Of a stretch of 42,957 nucleotides of DNA, positions 23,343-32,001 are shown one piece after another. The DNA is from Scenedesmus sp. ARA3 (lineage: Eukaryota; Chlorophyta; Chlorophyceae; Sphaeropleales; Scenedesmaceae), in contig RWJK01001802.1 of the NCBI GenBank assembly GCA_004335835.1, forward strand, positions 1 to 42,957. The letters are read 5' to 3'. Within the stretch, counting starts at the first letter, position 1; the number at the start of each line of letters is the position of its first letter. Made by a program: the position numbers and the translations under genes. The notes beneath the pieces were generated by a model. The model had not been told where the DNA came from and did no database searches. It saw only the letters and a list, made by a program, of their open reading frames with translations.

Positions 23343-23674
23343 TCTTGCAGCGCTTCTCCCTCAAGTCTAAGTGCCAGGTGCAGGTAGAGGGCATGGCAGG
23401 TGCTGGCAGGCGCAGCCGCGACGACAGCTCTGCAGCAGCAGCAGGGCGTTCTGGTCCTGCAACAGCTGCTGCATGCAGCACAACACCAGCAGCAGCAGCA
23501 GCAGCAGCAGGTATTCAGCAAGCTAGCACAGCCAGCAGCATGCCTGCGCAGGGTACGGCCACAAGCAGCGGAGCTTCGTTCAGCAGGGCCGCTGGCAGCA
23601 GCAGCAGCAGCAGTGCTGCTCTTGTGGCGCTGAACGTGCAGCACCCCGCAAACAGGAGGCCTGCTGCAAAATAA
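6779..23674 (+). CDS. LRR receptor-type tandem class III nucleotide cyclase
   Basis: I assembled 24 exons with GT-AG ends and matching phases: 6779-6989, 7379-7788, 8010-8112, 8577-8711, 8898-9088, 9644-9727, 10222-10370, 10665-10838, 11119-12234, 12528-12690, 13327-13517, 14004-14104, 14848-15014, 15413-16142, 16415-16765, 17016-17178, 17679-18277, 18963-19034, 19421-19704, 19900-20039, 20362-20491, 20873-22033, 22189-22983, 23186-23674. The product is about 2,702 residues. The order is signal peptide, LRR ectodomain, Ser-rich stalk, Cys-rich juxtamembrane part, one TM helix (about 940-962), cyclase C1 (TDIEG at 1003-1007), cyclase C2 (NTAAR at 1874-1878) and a low-complexity tail. It should make cAMP or cGMP at the plasma membrane in response to an extracellular cue. 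Least certain are the 16415 acceptor (16496 is also in frame) and the 6989 and 19034 donors. LRR and cyclase parts could be two genes, but phase continuity across the TM exon argues for one. Confidence 0.85.
7943..8009 (+). repeat. (CTG)n tract ending in a 3' splice site
   Basis: About fifteen CTG units precede GCCCCGCTGCTGCTGCAG|, the acceptor of the exon at 8010. It is the clearest plus-strand case of a CTG tract doing the work of the polypyrimidine tract. Confidence 0.8.
8450..8531 (+). repeat. Decayed upstream copy of the 8577 exon
   Basis: The sequence after CCTGCAG at 8449 repeats the start of the LRR exon at 8577 (GCAGCATTCCCCCTCAGCT and on through CTGCTCACTGGCACC) at an offset of 127 bases. 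The copy has an in-frame TAG in place of GAG, so it is a dead duplicate inside the intron. Confidence 0.85.
9241..9475 (+). repeat. Two decayed downstream copies of the 8898-9088 exon end
   Basis: Segment 9241-9335 repeats the last about 95 bases of the preceding LRR exon, including CTGGAGGGCCAGCTGCC and the donor GAG|GT. A shorter, more damaged copy lies at 9417-9470. Neither has a suitable acceptor directly in front. Confidence 0.8.
9991..10190 (+). repeat. Two decayed upstream copies of the 10222 exon
   Basis: Starting at 9991 and 10118, the sequence repeats the start of the LRR exon (AACAACTTTGCTGGTCCGCT) behind its own CAG acceptor. The second copy has a stop where the true exon reads CTGCCCGCTGG. 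The true exon at 10222 is the last of the series. Confidence 0.85.
10437..10640 (+). repeat. Copies of both flanking exon edges within one intron
   Basis: At 10437-10483 lies a copy of the donor end of the exon 10222-10370 (CTTCCTCACCTGGCTGGACG). At 10575-10640 lies a copy of the acceptor end of the exon at 10665 (GTTGCGCTGACGGTCTACAT). The same intron thus carries a donor-side copy on its left and an acceptor-side copy on its right. Confidence 0.75.
11240..12234 (+). other. Ser/Ala-rich low-complexity stalk of the receptor
   Basis: The second part of one 1,116-base exon encodes runs of Ser, Ala and Gln from AGC/GCA/CAG triplets, broken by short ordered stretches such as RLMRHFADEHLHAVWDAVLG. 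It ends with PCWLALARQNAPPPYDPSR before the Cys-rich segment. It probably acts as an extended extracellular spacer, possibly glycosylated (inference). Confidence 0.65.
12289..12480 (+). repeat. Donor-side and acceptor-side exon copies between 12234 and 12528
   Basis: Segment 12289-12345 repeats the end of the preceding exon (GGCTCGCAGC and GAAGCTGCAGCAA) at an offset of about 108. Segment 12402-12480 repeats the start of the next exon (TGCCCGCTCATCGTGCGCC) at an offset of 126. Confidence 0.8.
12528..13517 (+). other. Cys-rich juxtamembrane segment and transmembrane helix
   Basis: Exon 12528-12690 encodes CPLIVRRGDSITYPW, then WLCPWGQPP and SLAWQLDPAYYGYRGCSC. Exon 13327-13517 continues GYVLETQYDPDLGLNRKMC, followed by the TM helix WAVGLISALAPLAGVLLLVL and a basic stop-transfer stretch HQIRFKPK. 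The order Cys-rich, TM, basic fixes the topology: LRR part outside, cyclase part inside. Confidence 0.85.
12747..13140 (+). repeat. Four decayed copies of the juxtamembrane exon end
   Basis: After the true exon end (12622-12690) come copies starting near 12748, 12879, 13010 (short) and 13068. Each repeats GAGCCCAGCCTGGCCTGGCA-type sequence; the first also keeps the GCTACAGGGGCTGC part and a GAG|GTGCG donor. Spacing is about 126-131 bases for the first three. No copy has an acceptor and frame that would fit the transcript. Confidence 0.85.
13800..13960 (+). repeat. Two decayed upstream copies of the 14004 exon
   Basis: At 13800 and 13903, CAG is followed by a variant of TACCTGCGCCGCATTGAGCT, the start of the exon at 14004. 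Spacing is about 100 bases. The copies lose similarity after the first 30-40 bases. CTG tracts separate them. Confidence 0.8.
14397..14775 (+). repeat. Four decayed upstream copies of the 14848 exon
   Basis: Copies beginning near 14397, 14515, 14635 and 14753 repeat the exon start CTCATGGCTGCCGAGCC at a regular spacing of about 118-120 bases before the true exon at 14848. The third copy is nearly intact through GCCGCCATCCGCAAGGCG; the fourth is only about 20 bases long. Confidence 0.88.
15105..15256 (+). repeat. Two downstream copies of the 15014 donor edge
   Basis: Segments ending at 15134 and 15256 repeat the exon end (CCACTGGACGCGGTCACATT and CTGCAG|GTG) about 120 and 242 bases after the true donor. 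The second includes a damaged copy of the GGCGACTCCTTC metal-site region further left. Confidence 0.75.
16162..16178. repeat. Poly-G tract with one N
   Basis: A 17-base G run with an undetermined base at 16166 lies about 20 bases after the donor at 16142. Its length is probably unresolved in the assembly. It may form a G-quadruplex near the 5' splice site, or the N may only mark sequencing failure. Confidence 0.8.
17236..17433 (+). repeat. Two downstream copies of the 17178 exon end
   Basis: Segments 17236-17316 and 17376-17433 repeat the end of exon 17016-17178 (GACGAGGGCGGCGTGAACCT and TGGGCCACACTGCTGTG) with spacing near 140 bases. The first is nearly perfect and ends AGCAG|GTTAAC; the second lacks an internal block. 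An undetermined base sits at 17240. Confidence 0.88.
18490..18830 (+). repeat. Intronic direct repeat (about 85 bp, two copies)
   Basis: Segments 18502-18588 and 18742-18826 share GTGACAGCTGCTGTGACCTG and GCCACTCTGCGGGCGCTGAG, offset about 240 bases. Unlike the other repeats in this gene they do not obviously match an exon edge; a shorter related GGGCGCTGAG piece is at 18327. Confidence 0.75.
19174..19258 (+). repeat. Decayed upstream copy of the 19421 exon
   Basis: After TCTGCAG, the sequence repeats the start of C2 exon 19421 (GTGCTCTGTTTGCCGACC against GTGCCCTGTTTGCTGATC), but an early TAG destroys the frame. The offset is about 247 bases. Confidence 0.82.
20177..20220 (+). repeat. Downstream copy of the 20039 donor edge
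   Basis: GAGGAGGTTGCGGCAGCCGC and GGGCTGTTCAGAGG repeat the end of exon 19900-20039 inside the next intron, with the internal part shortened. Confidence 0.75.
20560..20780 (+). repeat. Exon-edge copies between 20491 and 20873
   Basis: Segment 20560-20611 repeats the catalytic AINTAAR-encoding exon end almost perfectly, including the CAG|GTGCG donor, 120-125 bases downstream. Segment 20757-20780 repeats the start of the exon at 20873 (CTGCAGGTGGTGTGTAACG). Confidence 0.85.
23297..23337 (+). repeat. Exonic (CAG)n encoding polyglutamine
   Basis: About thirteen CAG units lie in frame in the last exon of the receptor cyclase and encode a Gln run. The sense strand reads CAG, opposite to the intronic tracts of the same gene. 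Confidence 0.9.
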
Positions 23675-26600
23675 TGCCTGCAGCTTTATCAGCAATGCTG
23701 GCCAGCAGGGCAGCAGGCTGCACTCTGCAGCACCGGCAGCTATTGCAGGCATTGGTTTACTGGGGTTTCATAATGGGAGTGCTTAGCGGGTCCAGCACAT
23801 TTGGGTTTTGAGGAGGTGTGAAAAGCAAAGGTGTATGATCTGCACGTCAGCCACTGGCAAGGCTGTATTACATTTACTACTCCTGCAGAGTGTGTGTTGA
23901 CTGTGGTTAACTCTGTTGCATTGTGTTGCATGTGGTTTGTTTCAATCATACTAGTGGTGTTTTGCTCAGCAGCATAGAGCCTTGCACTGCAGGGCTGAGG
24001 TATTGCACTCGCATGCACATGCGTACGCACACGCAAAGCACCTGCACCGTCCGTACCACCTGTCAGGCGTTGTTTAGCCGTATCTGAAATGCACTAAATG
24101 TTTTAGAGAGGAGGACTACCTCTGCCTGACACAGCCACATCCTCCCAGCACAAAAAGCATCACCCAACAGGCATGGCAGTTGGTGCATATCAGCTCACAC
24201 ATCATTGCCTTCAATCCCGCATGGATGTCTGGCAGCGTGGTAGCATGCGCTCGCATGTGCAGCAGGAAGGGTACTTTGCATGAGAGATCCTGCCCTGCAT
24301 GGCTTGCCTCAGGTGCTGTGCATCAGCACGTACCCTGGTCCAGCATTGCTTGAAGGTCCAGTTGTGCAACTACCCCCGTCCTTTGGAGTCCAGTAACCGT
24401 AAGTATCCGTCCTTTTCAAAACGGCCACTGGCTCATGTAGAGGTGTCTGTCATCCAGCTGAGCTGTCTTGGCCCAGCGCTGGCTGGACAGTGCTGATCCT
24501 ATCTTTAGTTACATTTTATGAGAGAGGGAAGTTACGTTTGGGTCATTAAATGATTGATACCATGCTTTGTCGTTGCCTTTGACTTGCTGCAGTTTGCTCT
24601 TGGGCGCGCTGTATGGACGAGCCCCCGGCTAGTAATGTCATGGTTGAAACATCAGGTGCAAAGTGTACATGCTTTGTCCTGCTTGTCTGGCGGTGGCGCT
24701 GTCTTTTGGCAGCATTGCTTTTGTCGGCTGCCTCTGCCACTTCCACGGCAGCAGCCAAGAAGCTGCCGCCTGCTGTTTGTGCTGTAGGGTGCACTCCTCG
24801 AGATCTGTTCTGTGCTGTGGCTCGGGTCCTACAAGGGGAATTTGCAGCCGTTGGCACGGCATGAGGGAAAGTTGGTTTGACCTGATCCAGATGGCAAAGG
24901 CACTGGCATGTGCTGTGCTGAAGGTTTGTGCCCGCCATCACGCTTGTGCTGCAAGCAGCCGAGCTGCCGAGTTGTGTTGCTTGGCGTTCACTGCTGATCA
25001 GGGCCAGCGCACATAGACCTTTGTGTGTTGAATGGCACATGGATTGAAGCGTGCTTGTCTTGCTGCTGTTGTGCTGCGCTTCGCAGTGTGTACAAATGTC
25101 ATTTGATTCCGGTGCATGTGTGCAGCGCAGCTGGTGTTGCTGCTGCTTGTTTTGCAATGCATAGTTGCCGCACCCATTGTGCTGGTGCTTCTTCTTCAAA
25201 GTATGCTGTAGTTGATGTCAAGGCTTCCACTTGCTCTGCATTCCTGTTGCTGTTGCTGTGTGGCCGAAGCACTTTTCATCTGCATCGTCCCGCGACCATG
25301 CGGCTGTGCAGACTTATCTATCAGCTGTCACGTGGCAGACACTTTGCTTAAAGCGTGAGTGTCTGTAAGTGCATATCACGACCAGGATGAATGTTGACAT
25401 TGAATGCATTTGCATGTTTGTTGTGACATATGTTGCTGGCAAAGCACTCTGACGGTGGAGCTCTTGGATGCACCCCGCCTGTGCGGCGGCTGCAGCCGGC
25501 GTTGCGGCTGATGTCTACGTAGCCCACACTGCGGCTTGCATTGTGAGGGGTTGGAAGGAGCTCAACTCAACCTCATGATAGCTGTCTAATAGTTGCGCGA
25601 TGGCAACCAGTAGTGGCAGCACTGCTCATGTGCATGTATAGCAATGAACTTGTGTTGCAGCACGGCTGCCCAGTGCGGAGTTCTTGGCTCAACTGCCTTT
25701 GTCTGCTGGTCAAACTTTGACTTGAAGTCGGACCACTGTACCTTCAAGTGTCTGAGTGCCATCTGCTGTGGACGATGGTAGCAAACCCTTACGCTCAGCA
25801 AGTCACGATATGGGTGCTTGCACAGCAACTGCTGGTTGAGGGAGGTGGGTGCACTGCAGCTGCTGGACAGGCGTCTGTAGTCATGCAGGCACACGGCAGT
25901 GGCTTGAGGTGTTGGTGCTGAGCAAGTGGGCAGACACAGCAGTGACGGTCCTTCACACTCACAGTTATGCGGCTGTGGCATCATGCCGCCAGTGGAGGCA
26001 GTAGGGTGGGCGTGCTCACATATGCGGTCCTGCTTCAGGCAGCCTAATGCTGGCTCTGTGCATATGAACGTGTACAGCAGCAGCTTGCCAAAAAGAGATA
26101 TCAACTTCAAGTGTTACACATCAGCTCTACACTTCGAAAGCCTGGCATGACATGCTGCAACGCACTGCTTGCAAGGCAGTTGCCTATGCACCACGTCACC
26201 CAAGCTCAGTACAATTTCCCCCACCAGCCGCACAACTGCATGAGTATGCAGGAACATGAAAACAAACGCGCAGGCTACTCAATGCGGCAACAATACCGCA
26301 TTGCAGTGCCACCAGGCAGCGCCTGCCAACTGTGCCATATGCATTGCATGCCATGAAGGCTGCTGCACTGTGTCAGCATGTGTAAGCTCAGCGATCAACC
26401 ACGTGCAGGACACAGCACTGCATGCATGCCTCGTGCTATCTGCAGCATGCTGCAACTCAAACTGCCTGCCTGCCTGTTCAGCATCAACGTGCAGCACCCA
26501 GCATGATATTGCAAACTGACAGAGCTGTAGCAGAGCAGTGACGGGCTGCAGCTGCCCATGTTATAACATGCTGCAGCCCACAGCACAGCAGCCTCAGCAC

Positions 26601-29132
26601 AACAGCCCGATCAAAGCAAGGGAGCCAGCTGCTGCCTTAGACCACCAGGGTCAAGACCGCTTGCCTGCCAAGGATCGACATGACAAACTACGACACATTG
26701 AATGCAGCAACAAACAGCAAGGCCTGCACTGAGGACAACCTGCTGGCTTCCACATATGCAACAGCACTGCATGCATGCAAAGTGACTCTGTCCGCACGGG
26801 GACCGCAGTGTGCGCAGTGGCGGTGTTGCGTCGCTCTGACTGCAGCATTCGCATCATGCAAGCAAGCAACTCAGTTGAAGCAAAAGCTCAAGCATACGAA
26901 CGACTGACACTGAACACCAAAGATAGCAGCTGCATCCACATTACGTGGGAAAGATATGCAACATGCCCTGTGTCGCATACACTCTTGCCACAACACAAGG
27001 TGCACAGGCACACAGCTGCTCAGGCAGCATTTGAGGCTGCAACGCTCAAGCAACCGGCCACAAGTGTGCGTTGCCGTCTCAGCGAACGCCACCCATTAGC
27101 AGCCAGCAATCCTGCCGACGAGGAACCATGCAGCACAGCCACTGCAGCTCGTCACCTGCTAGGTCCACAGCATAGCGCCAGTTCTGCAGGAAACACTTAT
27201 GCAAGCCAGTCAGTCAGCCAGCCAGCCAGCAGCAGGCAGCCGCCCGGCAAGCAACCGCCAACACAGCAGTACCAGACTAGCGGCTGCAACCCTGACTGCA
27301 TTCCATGAATTGCAAAGCTGCGCACAGCTGCACATCCAGCCCGCTCGCGATTGATCGATTAAATAGATGCTCCTGATTTCACATGCTGCGACAGCTTGAG
27401 CACGAGCACAACTCTTATAAGCATAACACACAACACATTTGTGCTGTCAGGCCACGCCACCAGACTACTGTGGCTGCTGCTTAGCATAGCTGTGTCCGGA
27501 TATGCGCGGGTGCAGAAATGTTGTGGCACAACAGCAGGACAAGCGCTGCTATCCACAGCAAATCTGCAGACCTTGTAACTGCTGTCAACATGCAGACATG
27601 TAACAACACAACGCTAGCGAAGGTGGGCGGCAGGCACATCTCCAACCCTCCTAAAAAGAGGCTGCATTTGCCCCAGAATGATTGCCAGCAACACCACAGC
27701 AAAAGCGCAGCAGCAAAACAGATGCATCACATCAGCAACACCGGCATCAATGTTCACGGCCTTTTGCTGGCACGCAGGTGCTGCAGCAGCTATTGAGTCC
27801 AAAACCACAAACCCAAACAAACCCAAACACGGCAGTCAAAAGGTCAAGACACGAAATAGATATGAAATAGATAGAAACACGCCCGACAAGTATCACCCAA
27901 ACCGGAGAACAACTCCACCAACACTGCTGACTAACTTGCTGACACTGACTGCTACATCCAGCTGACATGCTGAATGGTTGCCACACCACTGCCACCTGCA
28001 CCCCAGCCCAAAACCTGCTATCCCAGTAGCTTAGCAGCCAAAGCACTGCCATCCTGCAATACTCTACACTTCCCACCCCTGCAAGACCCAGCTACACATG
28101 CATACACGCTGCACACCATTGCGTATTATGCAAACAAGCAAGCATAGCATCAATGCAGCTGCATCACCATGCCTGCAGATCAGTACTCCTAGTGGCACCC
28201 GAACACAGCTATCAATCATAGCTCCAACCAACATACCCTACGCTGGCCATGACAAACAGCAGCATCACTGCAGTTCGCCTGTAATGCCCGCCAGACGTAA
28301 CAATAAACAGCAGACCCTCAAGACGAACTGCCTCACAGCCAACTGACCAGTCACACAGCCCTGGCACATGTGAACACTCCCTGCGGCTGCCAAGTTTGCT
28401 GCGATTTGAACAGCTGCACACTCGCAGTTGTCAAAAAACTCAACGGACAGTGCAGTGGACCACACAGCAAAAGGCAAACAACCAGCTGTCCTGCCTCAAA
28501 TGCCTCAGCAGCGTGTGAGCAGTGTGAACTGGCGCTATTCGCCTTTGCAGTGCTCATCAGCAGGCAGATGTAACAGTCAGACCTCAAACAACCCAGCACA
28601 TGAGAACAAGCAGGTGGAGCAACACAGCAGCAGCAGCAGCAAGCAGCAGCCAGCTCACAGCTGACAGCCCTTGGCATCCTGCAGCTACTCAGAACGGTCC
28701 AGAACCCCGTGAACTGGTGTTGAGCTCATCAGGCCCAAACCTTCTCCCCACAACCGCAGTTCTCTTCCTGATCTGCAATTCTACCTGCCACTCAATGTCT
28801 GCTGTGCAGCAACACCTTGCTGCACCAACTGCCTGAAGCGCCAGCAGCCTAACACAGGCTGCAGCAGAGCAGACTCGCAAGCGCAACAACAACAGCAACA
28901 CACCTAGCTACTTGGTAGCGCACTCTATCTGTCCTGGGCATATCAAAGAGCAGCAACAGCTGGAAGCTGGGAAAGTACAAGTGCATGCGGCACTGCAACA
29001 GCCTCACCAACCATCAAGATAGCAGCCTCAACCAACCCTGGCAGCAGCAGCAGCAACAGCAGAAGCAGCAGCCGCAACCGCGTTGCAGCACTTTCAATCA
29101 ATCAATCAATCTAACCAGCTAAGGCAGTGGAC
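23675..29132. other. Gene-poor interval with no firmly supported gene
   Basis: The left end should be the 3' UTR of the receptor cyclase and the right end the 3' UTR of the hydrolase on the minus strand. Between them are only short open frames without recognisable domains, apart from the weak candidate at 24546-25199. Simple repeats include CAACAGCAG-type runs at 28620-28650 and 29040-29070 and a (TCAA)n run near 29094-29109. I saw no RNA gene. Confidence 0.5.
24546..25199 (-). CDS. Unrecognised open frame with a basic tail (low confidence)
   Basis: This 217-codon open frame is the longest in the interval on this strand. Its first half is Cys/His/Thr-rich and looks like translated noncoding sequence. 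The C-terminal third is more protein-like: AAAVEVAEAADKSNAAKRQR is followed by a basic stretch and KHVHFAPDV, which fits the KVxF-type docking motif for protein phosphatase 1. No splice partners were found. A competing plus-strand frame covers 24613-24864. I would treat it as a possible last exon only. Confidence 0.18.
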   Translation of the reverse strand: MKKKHQHNGCGNYALQNKQQQHQLRCTHAPESNDICTHCEAQHNSSKTSTLQSMCHSTHKGLCALALISSERQATQLGSSAACSTSVMAGTNLQHSTCQCLCHLDQVKPTFPHAVPTAANSPCRTRATAQNRSRGVHPTAQTAGGSFLAAAVEVAEAADKSNAAKRQRHRQTSRTKHVHFAPDVSTMTLLAGGSSIQRAQEQTAASQRQRQSMVSII

Positions 29133-29622
29133 TCAGTGCACAGTGTTCCTGCGCTCCACAGACAGCGAGCGCCGCTGCCGCTGCTGCCACTCTGCTGCTG
29201 CCACATCCGGACAGTAACTGCTCAGCAGCCCTGCAGGGCTAGCAGCTGCTGCAATCAGCGCCGTCGTAGCTGCTGCTGCTGCCACAGTGGCCGCCGCCGC
29301 TGCAGCAGCGACGCCGGCCGCATCTTCTGCAGCTGCTGCTGCCGCCACACTCCTGCTGCTGCTGCTGTTGCTGAGAAAGCCGCGAGCGTCCACCTCCAGG
29401 CTCACGCGTCCGCAGCGCTTCGCCAGCCTTGCCTGCAGCTGCTTGCTGGCCTGATCAGCAGGCACCTCGCTGCTCCTGCTGCCACGAGTAGCGCTTGCAT
29501 CATTGCAGCTGGCACTTAGGCTGCTGCGGATGCTGGCCACATCCCACTCTTGCACTGAAGGGAGGCTGCTGCTGAAGCTGCCAGTGCAGAAGCTGCGCCG
29601 CCTGCTGACATCAGCAGGCGTT

Positions 29623-29666
<44 letters not shown>

Positions 29667-30203
29667 GGCAGCCTCACCGCCACTGCTGTGGTTAGCTACC
29701 ATGCCTGCAACAGTTGTTACTGCGGCTGCAGCAGCTCCTGCTGCAGCACACGGTGCCGCAGCTGCCCCAGCGGCAGCAGTAGCAGCGGCGGCGGTGGCGG
29801 CGCAGACTGCTGCTGCTGCCATGGTCTGCACTGCTGCCAGCACTTCGGAGCGGGTGTCATGGTCCAGCATGAAGCCTCCATGGATGAGGTCAGGCTTGTA
29901 GGCCACCTGAGCAGCAGCAGCAGCAGCAATACCGTTGGTTTCCAATCCACCAAAAGACGATACAAGGCTGCACACCTGCATCTCGCCAGGCGCAAGACAC
30001 AAGCAGGAACCCAGCAGTGCCAGGCAGCAAATAAACAGCTGATCCGCAGCATCACCAATAAGCCAGAACAGCATCAACAAATTGCAGCAGCTCACCTGCA
30101 CGCCGCTGTTGGCCAGCATCTTGTGGATGTCAGCTGCTGACACCAGTGCATCGGCACCACTCAGCACCACACTGCTGCCCTCCGGCAGGTCCTCAGGCCA
30201 CCT

Positions 30204-30290
<87 letters not shown>

Positions 30291-31615
30291 CAGCAACATC
30301 AGCATGGCGTAAGCGCATTCAGCATTAGCACAATGATGATGGAGTGCAATGCATGAGATTATAGCCACGCTGCTGTCCACTGACTGCTCCTGTAACCCAT
30401 GCAACATCCCTACCTCATCTTGCACCACGCAACACACCAGCTGAGACGCGCAACACAGACTAGCTGCAGCATGAAAACATCTAAGTTGTCGCTGTGCCAC
30501 TCACAGGTTGAGGTCTGTCCAGTAGAACTTGCGCGCAAAGGTGGCTGCCAGGTGGATGTCCTTGGACACCAGCCACAGCAGCAGGTTGAAGGCAGAGTGC
30601 AGCGGCCTGCACACACAACAGCAGCAGCAGCAGACAGCAGGACCAGACAGGATCAGACGGGTGAGGAGGGAGACCGCATCTGGAAAATTGATCCGCACAA
30701 GGGTGGGTGCACCAGTGATGCAAGGATGTCAGCACCCAACACACACGTGTTCCTGCCAGCCCTCTAACGCCACGGCCATTGCTTGCTCAATGCACAACAG
30801 CGCAGCAGCACAGTTGAATACCGGCACAATTCAGCCCTCTACAGCACGCTACAGCCAGGGCGATATTCAAGCACCAGGTGGGGCTGTTGTCCTTCCAAAA
30901 TGCGAATGCTCTGTGCACTGGTTGCAGCACTGCAAGGCCCGCCCACCTGTCAGCGTGCAGCCGCAGCGGCGCGTAGATGAAACCATGCAGCAGCCTTGGC
31001 ATGAACATACCAAAGCACACCGGATCCACAAACAGCACGCGCGCCACCGCGCTGCGCTGCAGCCGCAGCAGCCGCCCCCCAACCAGCGTGCCGTAGCTGT
31101 GTGCTACAACCAATGCCGGTGGCAGCTTGTGGAGCTTCAGCGCAGCTGCGAGGGATGCAGCGAGCTCATCTACTGTAGGGATGCTTGGGCTGATGCGCAA
31201 GCTGACATGCTTCATGTCCAGCAGCAGCAGCGGGGCCTTGCAGGACAGCAGCCGCCCCAGCAGGGGCAAATACAGCAGGAGGCCTGCCACGCCATGGATG
31301 AACACGATCGGCTGCTGCTTGCTGCTGCTGCTGCTGCCGTCATCAATGCCGCGAGTGTAGTAGTGCAGCTCCCTGCATAGCAGCAGCGGCAATGTACAAA
31401 CCGAGCACAAGGCAGCACAGGTGTCAGGCACAGGCGTTTGTACAAGCACTGGTGTATCAAGGTGCAAAAGCAGGGGCCACTTGCTCACAATGCGTCCGCG
31501 GCCGCACGGGCCCCATCACCACCACACACAGAGCACTGCACAGGAACGGCAGCCATCCCCCCTAAACAGAATTGCAGCAGCAGCTGCAGCAGCAGCAGCA
31601 GCAGCAGCAGCAGCT

Positions 31616-31711
<96 letters not shown>

Positions 31712-31966
31712 CCTCCCAACTCACCCTAGCTGGCGCTTCTTGAAGCCCATCGCCCACAGCGCAGCAGCTGCTGCTGCAGCCAGGGCCTCCATCACAACAT
31801 AGAAGCCCAGCGGGCGCCATGAGACGCGCAGATCATCCCACAGGTGGCTCATGAACTTCAGGTTTGAACTGTAGCCTGGCGGGAACTTCATTGTGAACAC
31901 GCCTTCAAACTCGCTGACCATCTCGCTGGGGAGGTGGCCCAGGCCCAAGGCTGCCAGCTCAGCCCT

Positions 31967-32001
<35 letters not shown>

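Larger units (their letters stand above)
18963..23674 (+). other. Cyclase domain C2 (Asn/Arg half) and low-complexity tail
   Basis: The core starts at SITMAFARIEGGKQLLAWNK, where the first metal Asp is Arg. It continues GGYLCRVQEGELKYMVAF, where the second Asp is Glu, then DALEWALYVQELLMWQHWP, RLKIGLAEGSPRS and RADFHGAAINTAARYMEVAA. It keeps Asn1874 and Arg1878, and Asp1867 sits where adenylyl cyclases have their adenine-selecting Asp. After two inserts of about 350 and 200 low-complexity residues the domain resumes at FGVNLGRTQVHVQVRSIGLY, RFKGVTEPVHMVAVSTQRLA. The tail has a long Gln run near 23300 and further Ser/Ala runs. Confidence 0.82.

Noticed and set aside
25586..26110. A 174-codon minus-strand frame starting with a signal-like MKLISLFGKLLLYTF
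   Set aside because: Beyond the first 20 residues the composition is like the neighbouring noncoding frames, with no domain and no splice partners.
26775..27308. A 177-codon plus-strand frame
   Set aside because: No motif, no hydrophobic core and a Ser/Gln/Pro-rich end typical of random frames in this genome.
30082..30328. Polyglutamine/polyserine open frames on the plus strand
   Set aside because: They are antisense to the hydrolase gene and created by its intronic triplet tract.
31421..31820. Long poly-Ala, poly-Ser, poly-Gln and poly-Leu open frames
   Set aside because: They are frames opened by a pure intronic CAG/CTG tract in the hydrolase gene and lack any other protein-like sequence.
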